Source of the DNA: Gammaproteobacteria bacterium
GTDB taxonomy: Bacteria > Pseudomonadota > Gammaproteobacteria > Pseudomonadales > Halieaceae
DNA: 18,504 nt
Direction of reading: 5' to 3'
Assembly: GCA_018222695.1 (NCBI GenBank)
Contig: JAAEZV010000004.1
Span: 1,685-20,188 of the forward strand
Part shown: positions 8,828-16,817 of the stretch, piece by piece
How positions within the stretch are numbered: position 1 is the stretch's first letter
Layout of the letters: each line of letters opens with the position of its first letter
Notes under the pieces: model-generated
Databases searched by the model: none
Seen by the model: the letters and a program-made list of their open reading frames with translations, nothing else
What the model was told of the DNA's origin: nothing
Program-made: the position numbers and the translations under genes

Positions 8828-9310
8828 TCAACTCTTTACGAGCAGATCCTCAAACTGGTTGACCTGCTTGCTGGTCAGGCGAGGCTCAGAAAGCCCCGGC
8901 AGCACACCGCCCGACCGCACAGCAATAAACCGAAGGATAGCAAAGCCTGACAACAGCCCGGTCGCAAAGGCGCTGGCAGACCATAGATCGCCCCATGGCG
9001 ACGCCAGCATAGAGAAGATGGCGCCGATCACTAAAGGGAAACCGTAAATCAATAAGGTACCGCCTAGCAGTGTGGCTTCCGGCACCTCTATCACCACCTC
9101 GTCACCGACTGCGCACTGCGCTGCGCTCAACGTCTCACCGGAGATCGCTCTGACGCGACCCTTACCGCTCTGCAGCAAGGCCGACAAAGCGCCCTGCCCA
9201 CATCCGGCGCGAGCGGCGCATTTGCCACACGCTGCGCTACGGTCCGCCTCGATCCAGACAGCATCAGGCTCGACAGCGACCACTCTGCCGGTCTCGCTCA
9301 ACCAGCCCAT
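8828..9310 (-). CDS. rseC: RseC/MucC family regulator of sigma-E activity
   Basis: RseC (MucC in pseudomonads) is an inner-membrane protein of the sigma-E operon with a modest, incompletely understood effect on RpoE. The 160-residue product has an N-terminal cysteine cluster (C28, C31 and C37 in CGKCAARAGC) typical of the RseC_MucC family and suggestive of metal or redox chemistry. Two hydrophobic segments follow (about 81-103 and 109-130). The start is an ATG whose first base is the last base of the rseB stop (TGATG), indicating translational coupling. Position between rseB and degP supports the call. Confidence 0.92.
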   Translation of the reverse strand: MGWLSETGRVVAVEPDAVWIEADRSAACGKCAARAGCGQGALSALLQSGKGRVRAISGETLSAAQCAVGDEVVIEVPEATLLGGTLLIYGFPLVIGAIFSMLASPWGDLWSASAFATGLLSGFAILRFIAVRSGGVLPGLSEPRLTSKQVNQFEDLLVKS

Positions 9311-10236
9311 CAGGTTTGTTCTCTGGGCGGCCGGACAGCGTCCGCGAGCAGGCGCGCCGTCACAATGGGCACTTCTCCAAGCACGCTGATCAATAGCCCG
9401 CCCGCCGCCGATCTGACACCGCGGGTATAGGTTAGCGTTGCACCCTCAATGACCGCACCTTCGCCAACTGGCGCACCCGGGGGCAACGGCTCTACAAAAA
9501 TGGATGCCGTCGCCAGGCCGTCACTCACGACAAACACACCACGGTCAGCATCCTCGGACAGCACAAAGTAACCGGGCACAACGCTTCGCCCGCGTTCGTA
9601 TTCTCGCTGCCCCTTGTCGAGCGGATCCCGCTCCGAAGCCGATTGATAATCGATCGATGCATACTCGTAGCGCTCCAGCATGTTGCCTTCCGAGCCCACC
9701 GTCGCCATCGCCAAAGCCAATCCGGTTACGCTGTCCATATCAATAAGGTGGGTTAATCTCAGGGTATCGCGGGGCCGTAACGTCAGTCTTTGGGTCGCTC
9801 TTCCGGCAACGGTCCGTCCTGATTCGAGGGTGGGCAAGTAGACCGTAGCAACGTCACAGGCTCTTTGCGGGGAGTCGAAGGGTACGGGCCAGTTCTCAGG
9901 CAGCGGATCAGCCCGCGCGTTCATCCGTCGCAACACGCCCTGCCCGGCATGATCACTAGGCGAACTGACGGTAACAAATTGCCGGCTGCCTGCCCGCTCG
10001 TAGAGCACCGTGCCCTCATACCGCTGATGAGCCGACGCCTGCAGCATCTTGAGCAGCGCCTGCTCAGGAGGCGTGTCGAGATTGCAGACCGGATCGCTGG
10101 GTGAAGCGACATCGGGCTGAGCCACAACCAGTGTCGGCATAAGCAGACACAGGGCGACTAGCGTCGCTGCGGATGACAGGTAGCGCCTTTTATTCTGCAG
10201 CGCTGGTGTCGAGCTGCGATTCCGGAACGCGAACAT
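9310..10236 (-). CDS. rseB: Periplasmic sigma-E regulator RseB/MucB
   Basis: RseB binds the periplasmic part of RseA and protects it from site-1 cleavage, and senses mislocalised lipoproteins or LPS. From the ATG at 10234-10236 the protein has 308 residues (E. coli RseB 318, P. aeruginosa MucB 316). It starts with a basic n-region and a hydrophobic stretch at about 20-40 ending VVA, a plausible signal peptide. The N-terminal domain has the family pattern ALLKMLQASAHQRYEGTVLYERAG (59-82). The frame is open 75 codons further upstream but those lie inside rseA and lack RseB character, so I reject them. The chosen ATG still overlaps rseA by 47 bp and lacks a clear Shine-Dalgarno; a CTG start near 10200 is an alternative. 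Confidence 0.88.
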   Translation of the reverse strand: MFAFRNRSSTPALQNKRRYLSSAATLVALCLLMPTLVVAQPDVASPSDPVCNLDTPPEQALLKMLQASAHQRYEGTVLYERAGSRQFVTVSSPSDHAGQGVLRRMNARADPLPENWPVPFDSPQRACDVATVYLPTLESGRTVAGRATQRLTLRPRDTLRLTHLIDMDSVTGLALAMATVGSEGNMLERYEYASIDYQSASERDPLDKGQREYERGRSVVPGYFVLSEDADRGVFVVSDGLATASIFVEPLPPGAPVGEGAVIEGATLTYTRGVRSAAGGLLISVLGEVPIVTARLLADAVRPPREQT

Positions 10237-10807
10237 AGGAGATATAGGGCGCAGGATGATTGTAGGCAGCGGCCGCTGCATGGCGGCCGTTGAGTGCGCG
10301 ATACCGGTCACGAGCAAGCCGATCGTATACCGCAACGATATTCTGACTGGAATCCGAAACGGTCGCCGTTTGCTGAGCAGGCCCGGCAAGCGATTTGCCA
10401 CCCAGACTGGCCTGAACCGGTTGCGCACCCAGAACCGGCACCACTGCGCCGCCCAGCTCACTCACCACCGGCACGGGCGATCCAGCTGTCGAAGGCACCA
10501 GAAGTTGCTGACCTCCCATTACCACTGCAAGCGTCACTGACGCCGCGACGGCCATACTCCAGATCGGGTTACGACTCACTGGCTTGCCTGTCTCCAGCGC
10601 TCGAAGAACACCCTTTGATACGTCGATGTCAGCCTGCCCGGCAAGCTGCCCGCGCAGAGCGTCTCTCACGCGATGCTGACGCTGCCACCGCTCGCGTAGC
10701 GACTTGTCGCCACCTACAGCCTCCAGCGTCCGCCGCAACTCGAGTTCCTGAGCCTCTCCATCCATTAAGGCGGAAAGTCCCTCTCTATCTCTCTCTTCAG
10801 ATGTCAT
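10190..10807 (-). CDS. rseA: Anti-sigma-E factor RseA/MucA
   Basis: RseA is the inner-membrane anti-sigma factor that sequesters RpoE and is destroyed stepwise by site-1 and site-2 proteases on envelope stress. In the 205-residue product the cytoplasmic sigma-binding domain is recognisable as LSALMDGEAQELELRR (11-26) followed by LRERWQRQHRVRDAL (37-51), a pattern shared with MucA. One membrane segment lies at about 82-99 (PIWSMAVAASVTLAVVMG). The periplasmic tail is rich in Ala, Val and Pro. The ATG overlaps the rpoE stop by four bases, coupling the anti-sigma factor to its target. The 3' end overlaps rseB by 47 bp. Confidence 0.95.
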   Translation of the reverse strand: MTSEERDREGLSALMDGEAQELELRRTLEAVGGDKSLRERWQRQHRVRDALRGQLAGQADIDVSKGVLRALETGKPVSRNPIWSMAVAASVTLAVVMGGQQLLVPSTAGSPVPVVSELGGAVVPVLGAQPVQASLGGKSLAGPAQQTATVSDSSQNIVAVYDRLARDRYRALNGRHAAAAAYNHPAPYISYVRVPESQLDTSAAE

Positions 10808-11394
10808 CTAAAACCCGAGCCCCCACTGATCTGCTCTTTCACGCGCTGATCAATTGCCTCGCGCGCCCGAAATATTCTCGATCTGACCGTGCCCACCGGG
10901 CACCCCAAAACATCCGCAATATCGTCGTAACTCAGCCCGTCGAACTCCCTGAGCATCAACGCCGCCTTTAACTCGTCGGGCAACGCGTTCAATGCGGATT
11001 CAACGACCTCCGCCAATTCGCCGCCCATCGCCAGCGCCTCCGGAGAGGCGCTTTCCGAGAGCAATCCGCCCTCATCAAATCCCTCGGCGTCTTCAATGGT
11101 CGCGTCGGCCCCCGGCCTCCGTCCCTTGGCGACCAGATGGTTTTTGGCCGCATTCGCCGCGATGCGGTACAGCCACGTATAGAACGCACTATCACCGCGA
11201 AACTTCCCCAGCGCCCGGTAGGCTTTGATGAAGGCCTCCTGTGTGACGTCCTCCACCTCGCCGGCGTCTGACACGTACCGACTCACCAGTGCCGCGATCC
11301 TTCCCTGATATTTCAGGACCAGCAGATCAAACGCTCGCAAATCGCCACGCTGAGCCCTCTGAACCAGTTGCTGATCTGTATCAGGGGCTGTCAA
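10804..11394 (-). CDS. rpoE: RNA polymerase sigma factor RpoE/AlgU
   Basis: The extracytoplasmic-stress sigma factor. The 196-residue product aligns closely with E. coli RpoE (191). Region 2 spans about 25-90 and contains [13 protein letters not shown] and the -10-recognition segment [15 protein letters not shown] (65-79). Region 4 spans about 132-183 and contains the helix-turn-helix [28 protein letters not shown]. The start is a TTG (11392-11394); an in-frame TAG seven codons upstream excludes a longer form, and GAAGG lies 7 nt before the TTG. Alignment of [13 protein letters not shown] to E. coli TDQVLVERVQKGD confirms it. A perfect sigma-E promoter lies upstream, so the gene is probably autoregulated. 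A 9-codon leader ORF overlaps the start. Confidence 0.97.
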   Translation of the reverse strand: MTAPDTDQQLVQRAQRGDLRAFDLLVLKYQGRIAALVSRYVSDAGEVEDVTQEAFIKAYRALGKFRGDSAFYTWLYRIAANAAKNHLVAKGRRPGADATIEDAEGFDEGGLLSESASPEALAMGGELAEVVESALNALPDELKAALMLREFDGLSYDDIADVLGCPVGTVRSRIFRAREAIDQRVKEQISGGSGFR

Positions 11395-11420
11395 AACCGC
11401 GCCTTCACTCTACCCGACAT
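11391..11420 (-). CDS. Candidate 9-codon leader ORF coupled to rpoE
   Basis: An ATG at 11418-11420 opens a frame for MSGRVKARF ending at a TGA (11391-11393) that overlaps the rpoE TTG as TTGA. The rpoE Shine-Dalgarno lies inside it. E. coli rpoE is translationally coupled to the short leader ORF rseD, so a shorter analogue is conceivable, but the peptide shows no visible similarity and its own Shine-Dalgarno (GAGG about 13 nt upstream) is poor. The ATG lies in the loop of a possible 4-bp stem, CCCG/CGGG. It may be chance. Confidence 0.35.
   Translation of the reverse strand: MSGRVKARF
11402..11406 (-). promoter_or_regulatory. Shine-Dalgarno of rpoE
   Basis: GAAGG on the minus strand, 7 nt before the TTG at 11392-11394. 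It supports the non-ATG start of rpoE. Confidence 0.65.
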
Positions 11421-11457
11421 ACCGGGATGCCCGCCTCACCGGACACCCAATGCCCTT

Positions 11458-11484
11458 TCAGAACACGCTGCAGGCAAAAAGTTC
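11458..11484 (-). promoter_or_regulatory. Sigma-E promoter of the rpoE operon
   Basis: On the minus strand GAACTT (11484-11479) is separated by exactly 16 bp from TCTGA (11462-11458), matching the sigma-E/AlgU consensus GAACTT-N16-TCTGA at every defined base. The -35 is preceded by GG and followed by a T-run, as in strong sigma-E promoters. The predicted start is near 11451, giving a leader of about 57 nt before the rpoE TTG. This makes rpoE-rseA-rseB-rseC-degP autoregulated. Confidence 0.92.
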
Positions 11485-11551
11485 CCGATACATTACACTT
11501 TGTCTTATCGCTACTATACCGCACCCCCAGCGCACCACCGGCTTACGAAAT

Positions 11552-13189
11552 ATGTCGACTATTGCCCGATTTGACGTGCTCATCATCGGCAGCGGAGCCG
11601 CTGGAATGAGCCTTGCCTTGCAGTTACCGACATCGCTCAAGGTCGCGGTACTGTCAAAAACCCAACTGGGCTCGGGATCAACTTTTTGGGCTCAGGGTGG
11701 GATGGCGGCAGTGCTTCACGACCGCGATACGGTGCAGGCCCATGTAAGCGATACCCTCAGTGCCGGAGCGGGCCTCTGTCACGAGCCCGCAGTGCAATTC
11801 ACTGTGGGACGCAGCCGGCAAATCGTCGACTGGCTGATCTCGCAGGGCATGAACTTCGATCTCCGCGAGGATCAGCAGGACGCCGAATTTCGCGAGTTTC
11901 ACCTCACGACGGAAGGCGGGCACAGTCATCGTCGCGTCATCCACGCTGCCGATCAGACCGGGCGTGCGCTGTCAGAAGTGCTGGCGACACGGGCGGCCGA
12001 GGCCTCCAACATCACCATGCTCACCGATCGCTGTCTCGTTGATGTAATCAAGGCAGGCTCACGAGTCTGCGGCGCCTACCTGCTCAGTACCGGCGACAGC
12101 ACAGTGGAGACGGTCAGCGCGGGTGCCGTCGTGCTCGCAACCGGGGGCGCCAGCAAGGCCTATCGCTACACCACGAACCCGGATGGTGCCAGTGGCGACG
12201 GCATCGCGGTCGCCTGGCGCGCGGGGTGCCGGGTGGCCAACCTGGAGTTCAATCAGTTTCACCCCACCTGCCTTTACCACCCGGAAAGTCGATCATTCCT
12301 GATGACCGAGGCGCTTCGCGGCGAAGGGGCCACGCTGCATCTTCCCGGTGGCCAGCGATTCATGTCCGATTTCGATGATCGCGGGGAGCTGGCACCGCGA
12401 GATATTGTGGCCAGAGCCATCGATTTTGAAATGAAAAGGCTTGGCGCCGAATGCGTCTTTCTCGATATCAGTCATCAGCCCGCTGACCTGATTACTCGTC
12501 ACTTCCCACAGGCTTATGAACGCTGTTTGGCACTTGGTATTGACATCACCCGCGACCGGATTCCCGTTGTCCCCGCAGCCCATTACACCTGCGGCGGCGT
12601 GGTGGTCGATCAATATGGTGCCAGCGATGTGCCGGGACTCTATGTCGTCGGCGAGTCAGCGTGCACCGGGCTGCACGGGGCGAACCGTATGGCCAGCAAC
12701 TCTTTGCTCGAGTGTTTCGTCTACGCGCAATCCGCTGCGCAGCACATTGCAGACTCCATCACCGGCGAACTTGCGCTTCCGGAGACCTGGGACGACAGCC
12801 GTGTCAGGGACTCTGATGAAGAGGTCGTGATTCAGCACAACTGGCAGGAGCTGAGACGTCTCATGTGGGATTACGTGGGCATTGTGCGAACATCGCGCCG
12901 GCTGCAGCATGCCGCAGACAGGATTGCATTACTGGAAAAGGAGGTGGCGGGCTATTACGGACGTTTTCAGATCACGCGTCCGCTCTTGGAGATGCGCAAC
13001 CTGGCGCGCGTGTCGTCGCTGATGGTCCAGTGCGCCGCGGCACGCCGCGAAAGTCGCGGCCTGCATCACAACTCGGATTTTCCCGATACCGCATCGGTCG
13101 CCCGCGATTCGATACTGATACCAACACACTTCGACGCCGACACAGCCCTGAACGGCCCGACTGATCGACTGCCCCACTATCATCAGTGA
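11552..13189 (+). CDS. nadB: L-aspartate oxidase
   Basis: NadB is an FAD enzyme oxidising L-aspartate to iminoaspartate, the first step of de novo NAD synthesis; NadA uses the product. From the ATG at 11552 it has 545 residues (E. coli 540). The FAD dinucleotide-binding motif is GSGAAG (13-18), followed by STFWAQGG (43-50) and EGGHSHRR (121-128). Residues corresponding to E. coli H244, R290, H351 and R386 fall at H237, R283, H344 and R379 with a constant offset of seven. The C-terminal helical domain is that of the fumarate reductase/succinate dehydrogenase flavoprotein family. The frame is open 34 codons upstream of this ATG, but those residues do not fit the family. The Shine-Dalgarno is weak. 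Divergent from rpoE; a TACTAT at 11512 is a possible -10 but lacks a good -35. Confidence 0.97.
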   Translation: MSTIARFDVLIIGSGAAGMSLALQLPTSLKVAVLSKTQLGSGSTFWAQGGMAAVLHDRDTVQAHVSDTLSAGAGLCHEPAVQFTVGRSRQIVDWLISQGMNFDLREDQQDAEFREFHLTTEGGHSHRRVIHAADQTGRALSEVLATRAAEASNITMLTDRCLVDVIKAGSRVCGAYLLSTGDSTVETVSAGAVVLATGGASKAYRYTTNPDGASGDGIAVAWRAGCRVANLEFNQFHPTCLYHPESRSFLMTEALRGEGATLHLPGGQRFMSDFDDRGELAPRDIVARAIDFEMKRLGAECVFLDISHQPADLITRHFPQAYERCLALGIDITRDRIPVVPAAHYTCGGVVVDQYGASDVPGLYVVGESACTGLHGANRMASNSLLECFVYAQSAAQHIADSITGELALPETWDDSRVRDSDEEVVIQHNWQELRRLMWDYVGIVRTSRRLQHAADRIALLEKEVAGYYGRFQITRPLLEMRNLARVSSLMVQCAAARRESRGLHHNSDFPDTASVARDSILIPTHFDADTALNGPTDRLPHYHQ

Positions 13190-13195
13190 CCAACA

Positions 13196-13453
13196 TCAAA
13201 CACCGATTCCGTGGAAACGTCTGATTTCTTCGATCACCGGGACAAAACGATCTTCCGTGATCGCGCTGCGCCCCATAATCCACTCCATCAGGTCCTGATC
13301 GTCCTGATACAGGAGCTCCCGGTAGTCCTGTCTCAATAACGCGTTCAGTTCGAGAAAAGCCTCCGTCACGAAAGGTGCCAACAATAGATCCAGTTCGAGC
13401 AGCCCTCTTCGGCTGGCCCACTTGGCGCGGTTCCACTCTTCTCTCTGATCCAT
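13196..13453 (-). CDS. sdhE: FAD assembly factor SdhE (DUF339, YgfY/CptB family)
   Basis: SdhE promotes covalent attachment of FAD to the succinate dehydrogenase flavoprotein and its relatives. The 85-residue product has the family's hallmark RRGLLELD (15-22), which includes the RGxxExD motif, and the helical end LYQDDQDLMEWIMG. Length matches E. coli SdhE (88). It ends 6 bp from the convergent nadB stop and is divergent from ygfZ, an arrangement also known in pseudomonads. NadB belongs to the same flavoprotein superfamily as SdhA, so the adjacency is thematically interesting, but a functional link is inference. Confidence 0.94.
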   Translation of the reverse strand: MDQREEWNRAKWASRRGLLELDLLLAPFVTEAFLELNALLRQDYRELLYQDDQDLMEWIMGRSAITEDRFVPVIEEIRRFHGIGV

Positions 13454-13528
13454 AGACTGCCACCAGCTCGCATCGTCAACGTTGTAGTATAGAGCCCCAC
13501 AACCTGTTTATTACCCGGCGCATCCGCA

Positions 13529-14395
13529 TTGAACACTCAGCAGTCACAGAGCCCTCCCGAATACACCGATATTGTCATGCGGTTGTCCGGCAGCGGCGGC
13601 AGGGAATTCCTGCACGGGCAAACGACCGCGGATTTCAGCGACTGCGGCGTCGGCAGCTTCCGCTACGCCGCCTTTTGCAATCCAAAGGGTCGCGTGCTCG
13701 CAGACGTGTTGGCTGTGATCACCGATGAGCAGGAAGTACTACTGAGAGGCAGAGCGACAGTCATGGCGGCGCTGGCCGAGCATCTAAAACCCTACCTCGG
13801 TTTTTCGCGGTGCTCGCTCACACCGACCGATTGGCGTATCGGCTGCCGTGCCGACTCAGCAGACGAGAATCTTGCGGGACTGCACTTCGCAGAAGCCTCC
13901 CTCGTGGCAGTCACTGTGCCCATGGGTCCGAAGCACACCGAATGCTGGACCGCACCGCATGAGAGTGAAGACGGAGATCAATCAGACCCCCTCTGGCTGG
14001 AGATCAAAAACCAGCGCGCGCGTATCGAGAACCATACGATTGGTGGCTATCTGCCCCAAGACCTCGACTACGACTGCAATGGCACAGTCAGCTTCACAAA
14101 GGGCTGCTACACCGGGCAGGAGATTGTGGCCCGGCTTCACTACCGCGGCACACCCAAGCGTCGCCTGCACCGAGCCGAGACTAATGTCTCCGTTGTCGCC
14201 GGCGACATGTTGGTCAATGCCGAGGGCAAAACCGTGGGCAGCATCGTGAATCACTGCAGCCGAGACCAGACACACGAACTACTGATCGAATTGGTCCCGG
14301 AAGCGGCCGCAGAGCCCGTCACGCTCAAAGGGGGTCAGAGCGAACTCGCCCAGATCACCCGATGTCACGATGACAATGACCAATCGACGGGCTGA
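13529..14395 (+). CDS. ygfZ: Folate-binding YgfZ protein (Fe-S cluster maintenance)
   Basis: YgfZ is a tetrahydrofolate-dependent relative of the GcvT aminomethyltransferase that supports a subset of Fe-S enzymes. The diagnostic motif KGCYTGQE lies at 191-198 with the essential cysteine at C193. An N-terminal FLHGQTTADFS (27-37) matches the family's GQ.T.D pattern. The 288 residues are shorter than E. coli YgfZ (326), a normal length for non-enteric homologues. The start is uncertain. The TTG at 13529 keeps the conserved N-terminal strand but has no clear Shine-Dalgarno; the next candidate, ATG 13577, also lacks one and would begin within the first conserved strand. An in-frame TAG at 13490 bounds the frame. 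The 3' end overlaps the convergent ung by 31 bp. Confidence 0.92.
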   Translation: MNTQQSQSPPEYTDIVMRLSGSGGREFLHGQTTADFSDCGVGSFRYAAFCNPKGRVLADVLAVITDEQEVLLRGRATVMAALAEHLKPYLGFSRCSLTPTDWRIGCRADSADENLAGLHFAEASLVAVTVPMGPKHTECWTAPHESEDGDQSDPLWLEIKNQRARIENHTIGGYLPQDLDYDCNGTVSFTKGCYTGQEIVARLHYRGTPKRRLHRAETNVSVVAGDMLVNAEGKTVGSIVNHCSRDQTHELLIELVPEAAAEPVTLKGGQSELAQITRCHDDNDQSTG

Positions 14396-15048
14396 CGCTG
14401 ATTCGCTTCCAGGAAAGCATTGGCCTGGCTAAAGTGGCGACAACCGAAAAACCCCCGGTGTGCTGACAGCGGAGAGGGATGGGGCGCAGTGAGGACGCGA
14501 TGCCGCGCGCGATCAACTGCGGCACCCTTTTTCTGGGCCTGAGCCCCCCACAGCATAAAAACGACGGGGGACGCCCCCCCATTCACCGCCGCTACGACTG
14601 CGTCAGTAAAGCGCTCCCAGCCCTGCCCCTGATGCGATCCGGCAACGCCGTGCTCAACTGACAACACACTGTTGAGCAGTAGCACACCGCGCTCGGCCCA
14701 CTGGGAGAGATCACCGTACGGCGGTGCGGGAATACCCATGTCATCGTAGAGCTCACGAAAGATATTCTGTAATGAAGGCGGGATGCGCTGACGACCTTGA
14801 ACTGAAAAACTCAGGCCGTGAGCCTGACCCGGGCCGTGGTAGGGATCCTGTCCCAGCACCACCACTTTGACAGCCTCTGGCGGGATCGCATCGAGCGCCG
14901 CAAAAAACTGCCCTCCAGATGGATAAATGGTCTTGCCAGCGGCTTTTTCGGCGCGCAAAAATGCAGACAACTGCGACATGTAAGGCTGCTCAAATTCGCT
15001 TCCAAGCAGCGAGAGCCACTCAGGCCGCAATCGGATCCCACCGCTCAT
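14365..15048 (-). CDS. ung: Uracil-DNA glycosylase (family 1)
   Basis: Ung excises uracil from DNA to start base-excision repair. From the ATG at 15046-15048 it has 227 residues (E. coli 229). The water-activating motif GQDPYHG lies at 66-72 with catalytic D68; PSLQNIFREL (91-100) and the uracil-specificity N126 in LLLNSVLSV follow; and the leucine loop HPSPLSAHRGFFG starts at H190. The open frame extends 19 codons upstream into rarD, but the ATGA overlap with the rarD stop makes 15048 the natural, coupled start. Residues before it do not resemble Ung. Transcribed after rarD. The 3' end overlaps convergent ygfZ. Confidence 0.96.
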   Translation of the reverse strand: MSGGIRLRPEWLSLLGSEFEQPYMSQLSAFLRAEKAAGKTIYPSGGQFFAALDAIPPEAVKVVVLGQDPYHGPGQAHGLSFSVQGRQRIPPSLQNIFRELYDDMGIPAPPYGDLSQWAERGVLLLNSVLSVEHGVAGSHQGQGWERFTDAVVAAVNGGASPVVFMLWGAQAQKKGAAVDRARHRVLTAPHPSPLSAHRGFFGCRHFSQANAFLEANQRQPVDWSLSS

Positions 15049-15935
15049 CGGCGATTTCGAAAGCGCGCCAACCCTTGACCCGAGACCAACAGCACCCCCA
15101 TCCACACCAGAGCAAAGGAGGTCGCGGTCACAGTGTCAATCGACTCACCCAGTGCAGTCTGCGCTACGAGCAGCTGGAGAGAGGGCCCCAAATAAGAGGT
15201 CAAGCCCACCACGTTCAGTGGCAGCAGTCGGGACGCCGCGATATAACTCAGCAATGGTGCGGCGGTGTAGACACCCGCGAGCAACAAAAATATATCTACC
15301 TTGACGCCATGGGTTCCCATGCCCGCGCCCCCTGTCAGCCAGAACCAAGCCAGGGCGAAAGGCGCCATGCAGAGGGTCTCGATGAACAAGCCCTGCATGG
15401 TATCGGCGACAATCTTTTTCCGAATCGCGGCGTAGACCGAAAAACTCCCGGCAACTGCCAAGCTGACCCAAGGGAGGCTGCCGTAAGACCACAGCTGCAG
15501 CGCAACCGCCATCACCGCCAGAGAAATGGCGGTCGATTGCATCGGCCCGAGAACCTCTCGGAATGCCAACCTGCCGACTAGGATTGTTAGGAGGGGCAGC
15601 ATGAAGTAACCGAGACTGACTTCAGTAGCGCGGCCCACTGACACTGCGTAAACGAATACCCCCCAATTCACGCTTAGCAGCACCGCCCCGAGCAGGCTCC
15701 AGATCAGCATGCTCGGCACTCGGAGCAAAGACCAGGTAGCGCGGAGCCGGCCTGCCCAAATCAGCACCGCCGCCGCGACCGGCAGGCTCCAGATTGCCCG
15801 GTGTGCGACCACATCCTGCGGCCGCACAGGATATGTCTCCACCCAATACAGCGCCGACACACCCCAGATGATGTTCGCGATCACTGCCAGCGACAAACCG
15901 GTCTTCAATTCTTGCGCTGTGTACTGCGTTGTCAT
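15045..15935 (-). CDS. rarD: EamA-family transporter, RarD type
   Basis: A 296-residue polytopic inner-membrane protein of the drug/metabolite transporter superfamily, RarD branch. It starts with the typical GLSLAVIANIIWGVSALYW segment. About ten hydrophobic helices are visible, arranged as two EamA repeats. The family motif VAHRAIWSLP (43-52) and the C-terminal LLPLNVVGLTSYLGPSLQLLVA (about 238-259) are characteristic. The substrate is unknown; the original chloramphenicol-sensitivity link of RarD does not define a physiological role. It overlaps ung by four bases (ATGA), so the two are probably cotranscribed. It is divergent from the secreted protease gene across a 120-bp gap with no strong promoter match on either strand. 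Confidence 0.92.
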   Translation of the reverse strand: MTTQYTAQELKTGLSLAVIANIIWGVSALYWVETYPVRPQDVVAHRAIWSLPVAAAVLIWAGRLRATWSLLRVPSMLIWSLLGAVLLSVNWGVFVYAVSVGRATEVSLGYFMLPLLTILVGRLAFREVLGPMQSTAISLAVMAVALQLWSYGSLPWVSLAVAGSFSVYAAIRKKIVADTMQGLFIETLCMAPFALAWFWLTGGAGMGTHGVKVDIFLLLAGVYTAAPLLSYIAASRLLPLNVVGLTSYLGPSLQLLVAQTALGESIDTVTATSFALVWMGVLLVSGQGLARFRNRR

Positions 15936-16055
15936 AAATGCTCTATCTCACACCGGTTGGCGTTGCACTGTGGGCGCCTGTCTCGGGAGGTTACACCAAG
16001 CAAACCGGCCAACAGACCGATTGTTTAGCCTATTCTCCGGGCATTCGAGGATGCT

Positions 16056-16817
16056 ATGTTGCTCGACTGCGACCCTATTCGGCATCACATGCACCTCGCC
16101 CTGCGCTTGCTCGTCACCATAGCCTTGGCTGCGGCCCCCCTCTCGGGCACCGTGACCGCGTCCTCGGCTGATCCACGAAAACCCCTGCCCGAGCATGTTG
16201 GTGGGTGGCAACACGCACTTTTCCCCCTCAGCATTCCCGTCACTCGGCTGACTGAGGGGCGAATGCGCCAATTCACCGAGCACTGCACGGCAGTCGCCGT
16301 CACACCCGGCCCCAACAGTATTTTCGTGAGCGCCTGGCACTGCTTTGAGGACTACCGCTCCACCATCATGCCAATACAGCTGCTCGATCCTCACAGCGTA
16401 ACGCCGGTCCCCATGAAACTGCTCGAGTCCGGGGGCTCCATGCAGGAGGACTGGGCATTACTGACGCCGGTTTCATCCCTCACCGTCGACACCTGGATCC
16501 CAATTTCCACTACCCCCCATCACATCGGGCAGCCGTTGATTGCCGCGGGCTTTGCCCCGCAGCACAATCAAAGCACTGATGATACTGCCGACCGCTATCT
16601 CTTGGCCGATATCACCTGCTCAGTGATCGACGCCAGCACTCATCCACCCGCTTCTGATTGCGTGGCGAAAAAAGGCGCGTCTGGTGGCGCCATGATTGCC
16701 TTAACCAACAGTGGAAGCGCAAGACTTCAGGGCATTATCTCGGCGGGAGACGGCGAGGCAGTGAGCTACTTTTATCCTGCTCCGTCACTCATCCGTCGAC
16801 TCGGCAGGCAGCGTTGA
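16056..16817 (+). CDS. Uncharacterised secreted trypsin-like serine protease
   Basis: I do not recognise a named gene. From the ATG at 16056 the 253-residue product has a complete chymotrypsin-type triad in the usual order and spacing: H95 in VSAWHC, D132 in EDWALL, S209 in KGASGGAM. C77 and C96 flank the histidine loop, and C189 and C202 precede the serine, suggesting two disulfides and therefore a periplasmic or extracellular location. A signal peptide is clear if translation begins at ATG 16089 (MHLALRLL...TVTA, cleavage before SSADP). The ATG at 16056 has the better Shine-Dalgarno (GAGG, 5 nt). No PDZ domain or extra domain is present. The 3' end overlaps the convergent trhO by 33 bp. Proteolytic activity is inferred from the triad only. 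Confidence 0.8.
   Translation: MLLDCDPIRHHMHLALRLLVTIALAAAPLSGTVTASSADPRKPLPEHVGGWQHALFPLSIPVTRLTEGRMRQFTEHCTAVAVTPGPNSIFVSAWHCFEDYRSTIMPIQLLDPHSVTPVPMKLLESGGSMQEDWALLTPVSSLTVDTWIPISTTPHHIGQPLIAAGFAPQHNQSTDDTADRYLLADITCSVIDASTHPPASDCVAKKGASGGAMIALTNSGSARLQGIISAGDGEAVSYFYPAPSLIRRLGRQR

Noticed and set aside
10237..10461. Seventy-five-codon N-terminal extension of rseB
   Set aside because: It lies inside rseA in another frame, is Arg-rich, and would bury the signal peptide.
11450..11551. Thirty-four-codon N-terminal extension of nadB
   Set aside because: It runs over the divergent promoter region and the rpoE -10 element; similarity to NadB starts at the ATG at 11552.
15936..16055. Promoters in the rarD/protease divergent gap
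   Set aside because: A TATTCT near 16031 has no acceptable -35, and nothing convincing is seen for rarD.
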